From Pectinatus sp. (GTDB lineage Bacteria > Bacillota > Negativicutes > Selenomonadales > Selenomonadaceae): a stretch of 16,390 nucleotides of DNA. Below are positions 1 through 8,926 of this stretch, piece after piece; the first letter of the stretch is position 1, and every line of letters starts with the position of its first letter. Position numbers and translations under genes: made by a program. The notes beneath the pieces were generated by a model. The model had not been told where the DNA came from, did no database searches, and saw nothing but the letters and a program-made list of their open reading frames with translations. The stretch covers positions 1 to 16,390 of the forward strand of contig JAHHSQ010000030.1 of the NCBI GenBank assembly GCA_020025135.1, read 5' to 3'.

Positions 1-75
1 AAAAAAATTAGTCTGAAAGCCCACGAATTTATTCTTGGGAGTATGTCAATAATAAGTTTAGAATGGGATAAATGA
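1..75 (+). CDS. 3' end of an upstream gene, partial (tentative)
   Basis: Only one of the three forward frames is open from the first base; it reads 24 codons and ends at TGA 73-75. The last residues read ISLEWDK. The piece is too short to recognise, and a 24-codon open frame in AT-rich DNA could be chance, so this is a guess at the tail of the preceding gene. If real, it would sit about 37 bases before the next start codon and could be in the same operon. Confidence 0.3.
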   Translation, partial: KKISLKAHEFILGSMSIISLEWDK

Positions 76-112
76 AATAAATTATGTTGCAATTTTAGTG
101 AGTGGAAATAAT

Positions 113-2566
113 ATGACAAGAGAATTATCGTCTATACAGGGCGTTCATTTGACAAGAATATTAGCGGAGATGGAAAGATATAATCTTAACCATGTTGGAC
201 AGATTAGAGACAATTTGATTTCAAAATGTCAAATTGCTTATCAGGATAGATGGCAGGAAAATTATGAAAAAAATAGAGAATATTTTAAACAACATTTTGA
301 ATTGTCTTTGCCAGAATATAAAGATTTGCCACTGGAAATATTTCAATTAACAGCTAACTTTAATGTTATCTATGATAAAGAAAATGATAAATTTCTTTTG
401 GGAGAGCATAAAAACTTTTTGTTTGAATTTTATAGTGCTTTGTTGCTTGGTATGAATAGAGACCAAGTAGTAGAAAAGTATAATAGGTATTGGCATGAAC
501 AAGAGAGTGCAGATTTATATAAAAAAATAGTATCTATGCAAGAAAAAAATATCTATACACCACTTTATATAAAGTTAGTTGAAGCATTTTGGCAGTGCAG
601 TCAAGATGTCGGTCTAACCAATTATTTTTTGGGGAGGTATTATTTTGCCCAGCGAGATTTTAATACCGCATTAGATTGTTTTTTGACATCCAAGAATGCA
701 CGACAGTATAATCCACAATTAATGTATGAAATTGCCAAAACTTATGAAGCTCTTAATGATTTTGCAGAGGCGGCAATTTGGTATACAAGATATATTTCCC
801 ATAACTTGGAAATCAACAAAAGTATGCAATTTTCTTTTTCTAGGAAAATTAGTGATTTTTTTAATAATAACAAGGCAACTGGGGAAAATTCGCTAGTCAA
901 TATTATGTATGCGCCATTTTATCGTAAGATAAATTTAAAGCGAGAGGGACTTTTAGATGCGGCCAATACATATGCTGGAGATTATTTATATCATGATAGA
1001 AAAATGGCACGCGATTTTTTTGTCGGTTTTTATCCGCATGGTGCTATGGGCTCGGTTTATAAATTATTTGAAACAATATTTTCACAAGGTGATAATCAAG
1101 CGGAAACAATCAGAAATTTTGATTTCACTTATGATTTTATGAAAGTTATTGGTATAGAAAAAGAAATTGAAATCGAGCCTGAACAAGGGGAAACATTGAT
1201 ATTACCACTTACTAATGTGGATGGCGAAGTACAAGATATTGCGGAGTTTTCCCATAAACATCATAAAGCACATGTATATTTGGGAAAAAATGAATTTAGT
1301 TTTTTTCGCATAGCTGAAAAAACTAAAATAAAAGCCACTTGTAATCTAGCTGTAGGATATCCGATTCGTCTTGGGCATAGTCCTAAACGAAAAAAATTGG
1401 TTTTAAATCTTCTTCTTGATGCGATGAGTTGGGGATGGATAAAAACTAGGAATTATAAAGATGTGCCCAATATTTTTCGCTTTTTTTCTAAAGGCATTAT
1501 CTTTAACAATCATTTCTCTATTTCAGAATATACTTATCCGTCGCTGGCTACTATTGAGACTGGTTTAGCGCCTCACCATTCGCAAATTATCAATAATGGT
1601 TATTATACCGAGTTAGCACCTGAACATTTAACTATTTCTGAACAGATGAAAAAGTTAGGATATTATTGTACGACTATCATGGGTGATACGGAAGGTATTT
1701 ATAATGGAGTTTCACGGGGGTACGACCGGATTATTGCCAATCATATTTTGTTGGATGCTAATACGGCTGTAAAAAGATTGATTGACCATTTAGAGGCATT
1801 TGCTGAATGTGATAATTTTGTTTTTTGCCATATTACTGATGTTCACCCGTTTAATAAAAAAGAGATGCAGGTTACCATGCCTACGCAGACTAAATTATCG
1901 CTAGAAGATAGAACATCTAGTGTCAATGGTGATACTAGCGTTAATTTAGGAAAGACAGAATTGAATGTTACAGATAATAATTATCGACTGCATCGTTTAG
2001 ACACTATTTTGGCAGGATTATTCGATTATATTGAAACACATTATGATGAAGATGAATACATTATAAATCTTTATTCTGACCATGGTACTAGTGTATATTC
2101 TGATAAATTGTACTATCTAAGTGAGTTTCAAAATGGGGCAGCATTTATGATGAGAGGCAGTGGAATTAATCCTGTTGGCTTGGTAGAGGAATTAACTAAT
2201 ACAAGTGATATTTATCCAGTCTTAGCTAATTTAGTTGACTTTGCCATTCCAATTAAAGTAGACGGTATTTTACCGCGTTGCTTTGGCGGCCTCGGTAGAG
2301 ATTATACAGTTAGTAACTCCATTTTCCCTGGACAAACTTATAAACTATGCATTCGTACAGCTGATTACGAGTATCGTATAGAAACAAAGGATTTTACGAA
2401 AAATAATGGTACGATTAATCTAGATGGATGTAAACAGGCTCTCTATCGGCGTGGCAATGATGATGAAGAAATTTATGACGATGTTTTAAGGGAAATGTTT
2501 TGGCAGATAGCACTTTCATATACGAAGGATTTTAATATTGCCAAGTGGTATCCAGCAGAGGTGTGA
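113..2566 (+). CDS. TPR / alkaline-phosphatase-superfamily (sulfatase-like) protein, paralogue 1
   Basis: Predicted 817-residue protein with two parts. The N-terminal part (roughly residues 160-240) is helical and TPR-like, with repeats such as YFLGRYYFAQRDFNTALDCF. The C-terminal half carries alkaline-phosphatase/sulfatase-fold landmarks: metal-binding Asp436 in LLLDAMSW, the nucleophile-type Thr474 in EYTYPSLATIETG (the position of the CxPSR Cys/Ser of sulfatases), Asp576 and His578 in HITDVHPF, and Asp656-His657 in YSDHG. I see no signal peptide and no membrane segment, which is unlike LtaS or phosphoethanolamine transferases and suggests cytoplasmic action. ATG 113 is chosen because GTGGA lies 7-10 bases upstream; GTG 98 in the same frame lacks a ribosome-binding site. 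Family membership is clear; substrate is inferred. The neighbours point to phosphocholine transfer, but a hydrolase or another phospho-transferase is possible. Confidence 0.85.
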   Translation: MTRELSSIQGVHLTRILAEMERYNLNHVGQIRDNLISKCQIAYQDRWQENYEKNREYFKQHFELSLPEYKDLPLEIFQLTANFNVIYDKENDKFLLGEHKNFLFEFYSALLLGMNRDQVVEKYNRYWHEQESADLYKKIVSMQEKNIYTPLYIKLVEAFWQCSQDVGLTNYFLGRYYFAQRDFNTALDCFLTSKNARQYNPQLMYEIAKTYEALNDFAEAAIWYTRYISHNLEINKSMQFSFSRKISDFFNNNKATGENSLVNIMYAPFYRKINLKREGLLDAANTYAGDYLYHDRKMARDFFVGFYPHGAMGSVYKLFETIFSQGDNQAETIRNFDFTYDFMKVIGIEKEIEIEPEQGETLILPLTNVDGEVQDIAEFSHKHHKAHVYLGKNEFSFFRIAEKTKIKATCNLAVGYPIRLGHSPKRKKLVLNLLLDAMSWGWIKTRNYKDVPNIFRFFSKGIIFNNHFSISEYTYPSLATIETGLAPHHSQIINNGYYTELAPEHLTISEQMKKLGYYCTTIMGDTEGIYNGVSRGYDRIIANHILLDANTAVKRLIDHLEAFAECDNFVFCHITDVHPFNKKEMQVTMPTQTKLSLEDRTSSVNGDTSVNLGKTELNVTDNNYRLHRLDTILAGLFDYIETHYDEDEYIINLYSDHGTSVYSDKLYYLSEFQNGAAFMMRGSGINPVGLVEELTNTSDIYPVLANLVDFAIPIKVDGILPRCFGGLGRDYTVSNSIFPGQTYKLCIRTADYEYRIETKDFTKNNGTINLDGCKQALYRRGNDDEEIYDDVLREMFWQIALSYTKDFNIAKWYPAEV

Positions 2567-2570
2567 GTTT

Positions 2571-5500
2571 ATGGATAAAAAATATGTTCAAGAATATTTT
2601 ATACAGCAAAGATATACAGACTGTATTGAACTTTGTCGAGCTTATTTAAATGAAATTGATAGAAAAAAAGATAATAAAGATAGTGCCAACAAATATTTTT
2701 ATTAATCAAGTTAGTCATTATTAGTATGTGATTTTCTGTTATTAGTAAACGTATAGAGAAATTTGTGCGTAAAATATATATTTAAGAAATTGAATTGCTG
2801 GAAAAGCGTAAAGCCAGTCATACTATAACGCAAAACTGAGAGATGTTTAAACGTGATAGTGACGAAAGTAGAAAAAAATGACTGGATTGTGCATGGTCAA
2901 ATCCTAAACACGGAATTAAATCGCCAATCAGCAACGAAGCTCCAAAAAGGAGAACGTTCAACGACTATTCCTCATTAGGGAAGTAGGCTAAAAGTGATTG
3001 TTGGCCGAAGTGGTTTCGCCTAAATCTTGTAAAAAGATAGGGAGAAGATATAGTCTGTGCTTTAATGAAAATTAGAGAAGTTCTAAAGAGAACTGCAGGG
3101 AAAGTAGCGTTTTCATGTGAACAGATACTTTGCAAATGATTTTTATTTGTAAAAACAGTATAGTTATTTGGGAAAGGCATTATTAATTCTTTGTCAAAGT
3201 CAATTTCAAGAAGATTTGTATGTCGAAGGTGTAGTAGCTTTGATGTGGTCTTATAATCAGCGAGAGGATGTTGAAATTTTTCAATTACTTGTAGAGCTCC
3301 TCTATTTACCAAATGCTACAAACTTAGAAGCTCAATACAATACGAATTGTCAGTTGATAGTTCCCTATATGCCTGGAACATTGCAATCGTATGCTGATAT
3401 ACCCATTATGGTTTTTCCAGTTAAAGAATGTTTCTCCGTTCCCTTCTGTAAAAAAGACCATAAATTTATTTTGGGAAAAGTAGAAAGCATGGAGTATTAT
3501 CTATATCATGCTTTAATTATGCAAGATTTACGCGAAAAAGAAGATTTAGCCAGTTTTTGCCATTTTTTTATTTTTCAAGCGATGGGCAGAGTCTTGGCAA
3601 GCAATATTTCTGAAAAATTAACGCAGGATGATATTGATGATGAATTCATTCATTTGTTGCATGAGTATCAAAAGTGGATGCCACAGTCTGAATTAGTTGA
3701 TTTTTGCTTAGTTTTATCTTTATATAAGAAAGGTGAATATCAAGAGGCGTTAAATAAAGCTTTACCAATTTTTGAAAGACGACGGATGTCGGTGGTAATT
3801 TTGTTAATGTTATGCCGGATTTATGAAAAATTACATGATTATAATGAAGCTGCCTTTTATTATGGTCTATATATTTCTTATTGTTTGAATTCTAAAGCAA
3901 AGGTGGAATTCAAACCTAATCAAGAAGTAACTAAAATCATGGATTTAAGTTATCCGCAATTTAGCAATGTACTAACTACTGCTATCCATGCTCCCATATA
4001 TAAAAAAATCAATTTGCATAAGAAAAATTTATTGGATAAAGCAGAGATATATCATGGGACATATTTATTCAATGATAAGATAAAAGGAGATAGATTTTGG
4101 GTTGGTTTTTATAATGGAGGCCATCTCTTTGACGCTTTATCAAGGTTGGGAGAAAGTATTTTTGCACAAGGTGATGGGGGAATAATTTCTATTCGTACAG
4201 ATTTAGTGTATGATTTGATGAAGGCTGAGGAAGGTAAAAGTGTGATTGTTGATGTATATGAAAATGATGTGGTTATCCCATTAGCTGGTACAGAAAAACA
4301 TCAAGCAATTGAGTTTTGTAATTCCAGTAACGAAAAAATAAACTTTTTTCTGCCCAAAGAAGAATTTTCTTTTTTTCGCTTGAGTGAAAAGACAAAGATT
4401 TCATCTGCTGGAAGAATGGCTTTTGGGCAGCCAATTGTCCTAAAACACTCTCCTAAGCGTAAAAAATTAGTTTTAAATATTTTGGTAGATGCCATGAGCT
4501 GGGGACATATTAAGAAAGAAAATTATCGCTCTATTCCTCATATCATGCAATTTTTTCAAAAGGGAATCATTTTTGATAACAATTACTCTGTATCTGAATA
4601 TACTTATCCTTCATTGGCGACGATAGAAACAGGAATTTATCCGCAGAACAATCAGATGATAGGGGCGACTATTTATGAGCATCTGAATAAAAAATACATT
4701 ACTCTATCAGAACAGATGAAACGATTAGGTTATTATTGTACCACAGTGATGGGCGATACAACGGGTGTATATAATGGTATATCGAGAGGACAAGATAGAA
4801 TTATTGCTAATCATACTCATTTAGATAGTAATGTAGCAATGGAGCGCTTGTTTGACCATTTAGAGGCTTTTTCGGAATGTGACAATTTTATCTTTTGCCA
4901 TCTTACTGATACACATCCTTTTTATAAAGGAGGTTCACAGGTACGCCTACCGACCCAAACAAAACTCAGTTTAACAGATAGAACTCGTTATCAAGAAAAT
5001 GTTACCTCTGTAAATATGGCTAAATTATTACTGCATACTTACGACAACGATTATCGCTTAAGGAGATTGGATAGTATTTTGGCCAATTTATTCGAATACA
5101 TTATCGAACATTATAATGAGGATGAATATATTATAAATATGTATTCTGACCATGGGGTGTCAATTTATAGTGATACGGTTTATTATCTCAGTGAAGAGCA
5201 AAATTGTGCCGCTCTTATGATGCGTGGTGGGGGAATTCCCAGTTTAGGTCGGGTGGATGATATCACAAATACAGCAGATATTTATCCCATCATCGGAAAA
5301 CAAGTTGGTTTTTCTGTGCCAGATTATGTTGATGGGGTTATACCGAAATGTCTAGGTGGAAAAGGGCGTAAGTTCACCATTAGTCATTCGATTTTCCAAG
5401 ATAAAACGTACAAACTTTGTATTCGCGATGAACAGTATGAATTTCGTTTTGAAACATTAAAAATAATTAACAATGATACTACTATCGATGCTTCTAGTTT

Positions 5501-5657
5501 TAAATATCGCTTGTTGCTTCGTAAAGATGAGACGGAAGTTTATGATACGGTTTTGATAGATTATTTTATTAAACTAGCTTTTGACTACATCAAATCTTTT
5601 AATGTACCGTCTCTAGATGAAAATTATCGTATTATTTTAAAAGAATTAAATGATTGA
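2571..5657 (+). CDS. TPR / alkaline-phosphatase-superfamily protein, paralogue 2, interrupted by a group I intron (exons 2571-2702 and 3159-5657)
   Basis: Joining the two exons gives 876 residues. Exon 1 starts at ATG 2571, 4 bases after the previous stop, with AGAGGTG as ribosome-binding site inside the end of that gene. It encodes 44 residues ending NKYFY and then meets TAA at 2703. Exon 2 resumes in phase as YSYLGKALLIL. Read alone, exon 2 has only a TTG (3168) with no ribosome-binding site. The C-terminal half closely matches paralogue 1: Asp488 in LVDAMSWGH, Thr526 in EYTYPSLATIETG, Asp628/His630 in HLTDTHPF, Asp708-His709 in YSDHG. The N-terminal region is TPR-like and more diverged. 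No signal peptide or membrane span is visible. As for paralogue 1, the catalytic fold is seen and the phosphocholine-transfer role is inferred from the next three genes. If the intron did not splice, the product would be a 44-residue fragment. Confidence 0.85.
2703..3158 (+). ncRNA. Group I self-splicing intron, no internal ORF
   Basis: 456 bases without a useful ORF. P1: 2698-2706 pairs with 2741-2749 (9 bp) and contains the U2702-G2745 wobble that marks a group I 5' splice site. P4: TTGCTG 2795-2800 with CAGCAA 2929-2934. P5: GCG 2806-2808 with CGC 2922-2924, extended by CCAGTCA 2814-2820 with TGACTGG 2879-2885 and an inner stem 2822-2830/2852-2860. P6: CG 2935-2936 with CG 2955-2956, plus CTCC/GGAG at 2940-2952. 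P7: GACTAT 2963-2968 with ATAGTC 3050-3055, inside the conserved GTTCAACGACTA and AAGATATAGTC elements. P8-like hairpin 3024-3038; P9-region hairpins 3079-3094 and 3129-3153. The terminal G is placed at 3158, just after the last hairpin, which keeps exons in frame; G3170 is the alternative. P3 was not found with confidence. The large P5 extension recalls IC-type introns, but I do not assign a subgroup firmly. Confidence 0.9.
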
Positions 5658-5672
5658 TATATCGTAAGGTTA

Positions 5673-5709
5673 AATCCTAGCGTAAGTATTTATTACTTGC
5701 GTTGGGATT
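5673..5709. other. Strong hairpin between paralogue 2 and the choline kinase gene
   Basis: AATCCTAGCGTAAGTA (5673-5688) pairs over 16 positions with 5694-5709 (13 Watson-Crick, 3 G-U), with a 5-base loop. No T-run follows, so it does not look like a standard terminator on the plus strand. It sits in the 104-base gap between the two genes. It may be a processing or RNA-stability element, or a weak terminator separating the large genes from the choline genes. No convincing promoter was found between it and the next start. Confidence 0.6.
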
Positions 5710-5761
5710 CCTAAATTGATAGCCTATGTGTTTATACAATAATTATTAAATGAGGTAAAGT

Positions 5762-6562
5762 ATGCTTTCAAAATTATCTAGTATGAGCAATAGAAATTAT
5801 AAATTTACTTTTAAGGAAGAAAAGTCTCCATCATTTGTTGTTCGCATAAATGATATTGAAAATAGTACGAAAATAAGTAGAATTGTTGAAGAACATAATA
5901 CTAATATAGCTTATAAAGCTGGGGTTACAATAAAACATGGCTTTACTGAGCATTATAAATTCTCTGAATATTTATCTTCGCGTATATTTCAGGCAGATAT
6001 TCCAGAAGATAGAGAAAAAGTATTACAGGTATTGGGACGTTTACATTCTGTTTCAAAAAAGCGTTTTTCTAATACCCTTCAGCCTTTGTGGTTGGCCAGT
6101 TCTTATTCTAGTCAAGAAAGTGTTTATCGTGACTTCTTGGCTACTGCCTATGAAAATTTAAAGCGTACAACCTCTTTGCCAGAGATGGTGCCAGTACATA
6201 GCGATATGGTAGCGGAAAATATTTTGATAACCAATAAACGGGCATATTTGATAGATTTTGAGTATGCCGGTAATTTTTACCGTGAATGGGATTTAGCCGA
6301 TTGGTTGTGTGAAAATAAAACACTTCAATCAGTAGAAACCGAGTTGCTTAAAAGATATGATTGTATATCTGGATATCAAGTAAATATACCTCTTTATTTT
6401 CTCTGTAAGTGTATGTCTACATTTTTATGGATACATTGGGCAGATTATTATAAAGATAAAAAGTCATGCTTTACATCTCATATTGACTATGAAAAATATG
6501 CTCGAGAAAAAACGGCTGATTTAAAGAGATATATAAAGGAATATCAGGATGTCATTAAATAG
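5762..6562 (+). CDS. licA: Choline kinase, LicA-type
   Basis: 266-residue aminoglycoside-phosphotransferase-fold kinase, predicted to make phosphocholine from choline and ATP in the cytoplasm. The catalytic loop HSDMVAEN (His146, Asp148, Asn153) and the metal-binding IDFEYAG (Asp165) followed by REWDLADW are the signature of LicA/choline-ethanolamine kinases. Length fits the family. Start chosen at ATG 5762 with GAGGTAAAG just upstream. It overlaps the next gene by 14 bases, so the two are translationally coupled. The transporter and LicC-like genes beside it support choline as substrate. Ethanolamine kinase, or another small amino-alcohol kinase, is the main alternative. Confidence 0.85.
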   Translation: MLSKLSSMSNRNYKFTFKEEKSPSFVVRINDIENSTKISRIVEEHNTNIAYKAGVTIKHGFTEHYKFSEYLSSRIFQADIPEDREKVLQVLGRLHSVSKKRFSNTLQPLWLASSYSSQESVYRDFLATAYENLKRTTSLPEMVPVHSDMVAENILITNKRAYLIDFEYAGNFYREWDLADWLCENKTLQSVETELLKRYDCISGYQVNIPLYFLCKCMSTFLWIHWADYYKDKKSCFTSHIDYEKYAREKTADLKRYIKEYQDVIK

Positions 6563-8078
6563 AGAAAACTTTCTCCGTGTTTTTATTGGTGGCATAGTAA
6601 TTTTCCTGGTAGGACTGGTTTATTGTAACAGTACTTCTTTATATCTTACTTTAGCTTATTTACAAAAAGTTTTCTTGACAAAACTCGAGTATTACTTTAT
6701 TTTTATAGGCATCTTTTTCGTATTTTTTTCATTAATTTTGTCTTTTTCGCCACTAGGTAATATTCGTTTGGGTCGAAGAGAAAACAGGCGTTTTTCTCTC
6801 TGGAAATGGTCAATCATGGTTTTTACGGCGACAATGGCAGCTGATATCATATTTTTTTCTCTACATGAATGGATTTATTATGCTAACAGTTTGCAAGATA
6901 GTTGTTTAAAAGGACAAAATACATATGTGGCGGCAATTACATATTCTCTTTTTCATTGGGGTATTACTCCATGGAGCTTTTATCTGGTGCCGGCGGTGAT
7001 TTATGCATTTATCATGTTTCGGCAAGGGCGAGATTGTTATAAGTTATCGCAAGCTTGTGAACCACTTGTAAAAAATCCGGCACTGCTCTTGGGTATAGAT
7101 ATTATATCCATTTTAGGTTTGATTTTAGCCGTGTCTACGACATTTTCTTTAGCAACGCCCATGATAGCTCGTTCATTAGGGTATCTTTTGGGCTGGCATA
7201 ATTATACCAATATAACAATAATGATTATTGTTATTGTTGATATTCTGAGTTGTATAGATTCACTCTTAGATATAGAGACGGGGGCTGTTAATTTAGCTAA
7301 TATCAACTATATTCTTTTTTTTATCTTATTGGTCTATTTTTTCTGTTATGGAAAACCGTCTTTTATTTTAAGCTCTGGATATCATTCTATTGCCCTCTAT
7401 TTTGCCAGATTCTTGCCGTTATCAATATTTGTAAGCAAGGGTTCATTTACTATAGATTATACTGTTTTTTATTGGTCTTATTGGATTGCCTGGAGCATTG
7501 CTACTCCATTTTTTATTGCTACCATTTCCGAGGGAATGACTATTAGAGAGGTGATAAATTATGGTTATTTATCGGGAGTTAGTAGTACTTTTATTTCTTT
7601 TTTAATTCTCGGTTACTCGATGATTGCTAGAAATAATTACGTTGTTCCGCCACTTGATGTGGATGTTAACGATTTTATCATTCATAGTATTGCCCATTAT
7701 CCATATAACAATATTGTGTTTATTTTTCTCGTTTTGACGATGCTTTTTATGTATGTCACTACTCTTAATTCCATTATTTTAGTGATAACGCGTTACACTT
7801 CAGCAGAAAAAAGTCGTTGGGCGCAGGTGTATTGGTCGTTACTGTTTATTTTTTTGCCAATAATTTTAATTTATTCAGCTGCAACAATGAATTCTTTGAA
7901 GGTTATTTCTATTTTGTCCTCCTTACCGATTAGTGTAGTTTTGTTTTTGATATTGCTTAACTTTTGTTTTCTTATCTATCATTTCTACAGAAGAGGGGTT
8001 GATTTTGCTGTTAAAAATAATTATTTTAGCTGCTGGTCAAGGCAAGCGCTTGCAAAAATTAGGAGAATATTTTCCTAA
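6549..8078 (+). CDS. BCCT-family transporter, probable choline importer
   Basis: 509-residue integral membrane protein with about 12 hydrophobic spans. By eye it matches the betaine/choline/carnitine transporter family: HWGITPWSFY (residues 136-145), YWSYWIAW (308-315) and the ISEGMTIRE segment after it. The aromatic cage of BetP is kept: Trp137, Trp142, Tyr145 and Trp312 correspond to BetP Trp189, Trp194, Tyr197 and Trp374. In the third-helix motif, where betaine carriers have GxGxG, this protein reads TMAAD, with Asp99 at the position of BetP Gly153. An acidic residue there is known from choline carriers of the family. This fits uptake of choline rather than betaine. It takes the place that LicB permeases hold in other lic loci. 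ATG 6549 overlaps the choline kinase by 14 bases. Exact substrate is inferred. Confidence 0.88.
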   Translation: MSLNRENFLRVFIGGIVIFLVGLVYCNSTSLYLTLAYLQKVFLTKLEYYFIFIGIFFVFFSLILSFSPLGNIRLGRRENRRFSLWKWSIMVFTATMAADIIFFSLHEWIYYANSLQDSCLKGQNTYVAAITYSLFHWGITPWSFYLVPAVIYAFIMFRQGRDCYKLSQACEPLVKNPALLLGIDIISILGLILAVSTTFSLATPMIARSLGYLLGWHNYTNITIMIIVIVDILSCIDSLLDIETGAVNLANINYILFFILLVYFFCYGKPSFILSSGYHSIALYFARFLPLSIFVSKGSFTIDYTVFYWSYWIAWSIATPFFIATISEGMTIREVINYGYLSGVSSTFISFLILGYSMIARNNYVVPPLDVDVNDFIIHSIAHYPYNNIVFIFLVLTMLFMYVTTLNSIILVITRYTSAEKSRWAQVYWSLLFIFLPIILIYSAATMNSLKVISILSSLPISVVLFLILLNFCFLIYHFYRRGVDFAVKNNYFSCWSRQALAKIRRIFS

Positions 8079-8748
8079 ATCATTTTTACCTGTCGATGAC
8101 GGTGAAGTTTTACTATCTCGGTTGATAAAACAGTGCCTGTCACTGACTTCAGATATTCATATTGTCATTGGGCACCGTTTTTTTCTTATGGAAAATTTTC
8201 TACAGAGTAGATTTCCAGAAGTGAAAAGACATTACAATAAGCATTATGCAGAATATTCGAATGCCTATTCTCTAGAATGTGCTTTGCGCGAGATGGAGAT
8301 AGATGCTGAGACGGAATTGATGATATTAGATGCCGATAGTTATATTTCTTCGCAGGCTTTTGCAGAAATAAAGAAAGATTATCAACAGTTTTCTGGTCAA
8401 AATTTGATCTTTACAACGTCCATTAAGCGTTCCATTGGAGAATGGAATATAGAGGCTGACAGCAATTCTATCGTGCGACATATAGATACCAATATAACTG
8501 GACAATGTCATGATGTTACAGTAGGTTGTCTCAAATTTAATCCAATTATGGCTCAAAAATTAAAGGATGAAATTGGGCGCTATCGCATACGAGATTATTG
8601 GGATTATTTTTATATGGATAACCTTTCAACTATGGAGCTTCGTAATTGTAATGTGCATGGCAATATTTATGAAATCGACAGTCTTTCCGATATAGATTTG
8701 TTGTGGGAAGGGATTTTTTTCTGCCATAAAAATAATTTATCACACTAG
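8005..8748 (+). CDS. licC: Nucleotidyltransferase, probable CTP:phosphocholine cytidylyltransferase, LicC-type
   Basis: 247-residue sugar-phosphate-nucleotidyltransferase fold. The N-terminus carries the NTP loop LAAGQGKRL, then FPKSFLPV with the phosphate-contacting Lys; LDADSYI (Asp109, Asp111) is the metal-binding segment, and YSNAYSLECAL before it matches the N-x-Y-S segment of LicC. In context it would join phosphocholine and CTP to CDP-choline. The start is TTG 8005, with AGAGGGG ending 6 bases before it; TTG 7999 is directly against that site and so less likely. It overlaps the transporter gene by 74 bases, an unusually long overlap but in a different frame. A different NDP-activated group is possible if the kinase is not a choline kinase. 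Confidence 0.8.
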   Translation: MLLKIIILAAGQGKRLQKLGEYFPKSFLPVDDGEVLLSRLIKQCLSLTSDIHIVIGHRFFLMENFLQSRFPEVKRHYNKHYAEYSNAYSLECALREMEIDAETELMILDADSYISSQAFAEIKKDYQQFSGQNLIFTTSIKRSIGEWNIEADSNSIVRHIDTNITGQCHDVTVGCLKFNPIMAQKLKDEIGRYRIRDYWDYFYMDNLSTMELRNCNVHGNIYEIDSLSDIDLLWEGIFFCHKNNLSH

Positions 8749-8885
8749 AAATATATTTTAATAGACAATGTATAGAGATATGTTATATTGAGTTTAGTAG
8801 TTTAGCGTGATATGCGGTAATTTTTTATAAAGAAGGGAGGTATAATAAGGGTGGGAAACATATAATTTTCTGTTAGAAAAGTAGT

Positions 8886-8907
8886 CTTGTTTTAGAAACA
8901 AGTTTTT
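8886..8907 (+). terminator. Intrinsic terminator-like hairpin before the DUF6765-like gene
   Basis: CTTGTTT 8886-8892 pairs with AAACAAG 8896-8902, loop TAG, followed by five T. It lies about 140 bases after the licC stop and only 19 bases before the next ATG. It could end the choline operon or act as an attenuator in the leader of the next gene. The 8749-8885 stretch holds a TATAAT (8841-8846) and a purine-rich AGAAGGGAGG without a usable ORF; no good -35 was seen. Confidence 0.6.
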
Positions 8908-8926
8908 CTCACCTACTAACGGTATT

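Noticed and set aside
2706..2725. Shorter P1 pairings using TTAGT at 2711-2715 or 2721-2725
   Set aside because: They give only 5-6 bp; the 2698-2706/2741-2749 helix gives 9 bp with the same U2702 at the wobble.
3159..3164. 3' splice site after G3163
   Set aside because: It would shift the reading frame relative to the 5' splice site after U2702.
3168..3170. TTG as start of the second large protein
   Set aside because: No ribosome-binding site precedes it; the upstream exon with a good site and the group I intron core explain the gene better.
2965..3312. 115-codon open frame on the minus strand
   Set aside because: It lies across the intron 3' half and the start of exon 2, matches no family, and has no ribosome-binding site; it is a shadow.
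5716..5740. Promoter before the choline kinase gene (TTGATA ... TACAAT)
   Set aside because: The spacer is only 13 bases, too short for a sigma-70 promoter.
8749..8926. Riboswitch before the DUF6765-like gene
   Set aside because: I could not match the leader to any known riboswitch consensus; only a terminator-like hairpin is supported.
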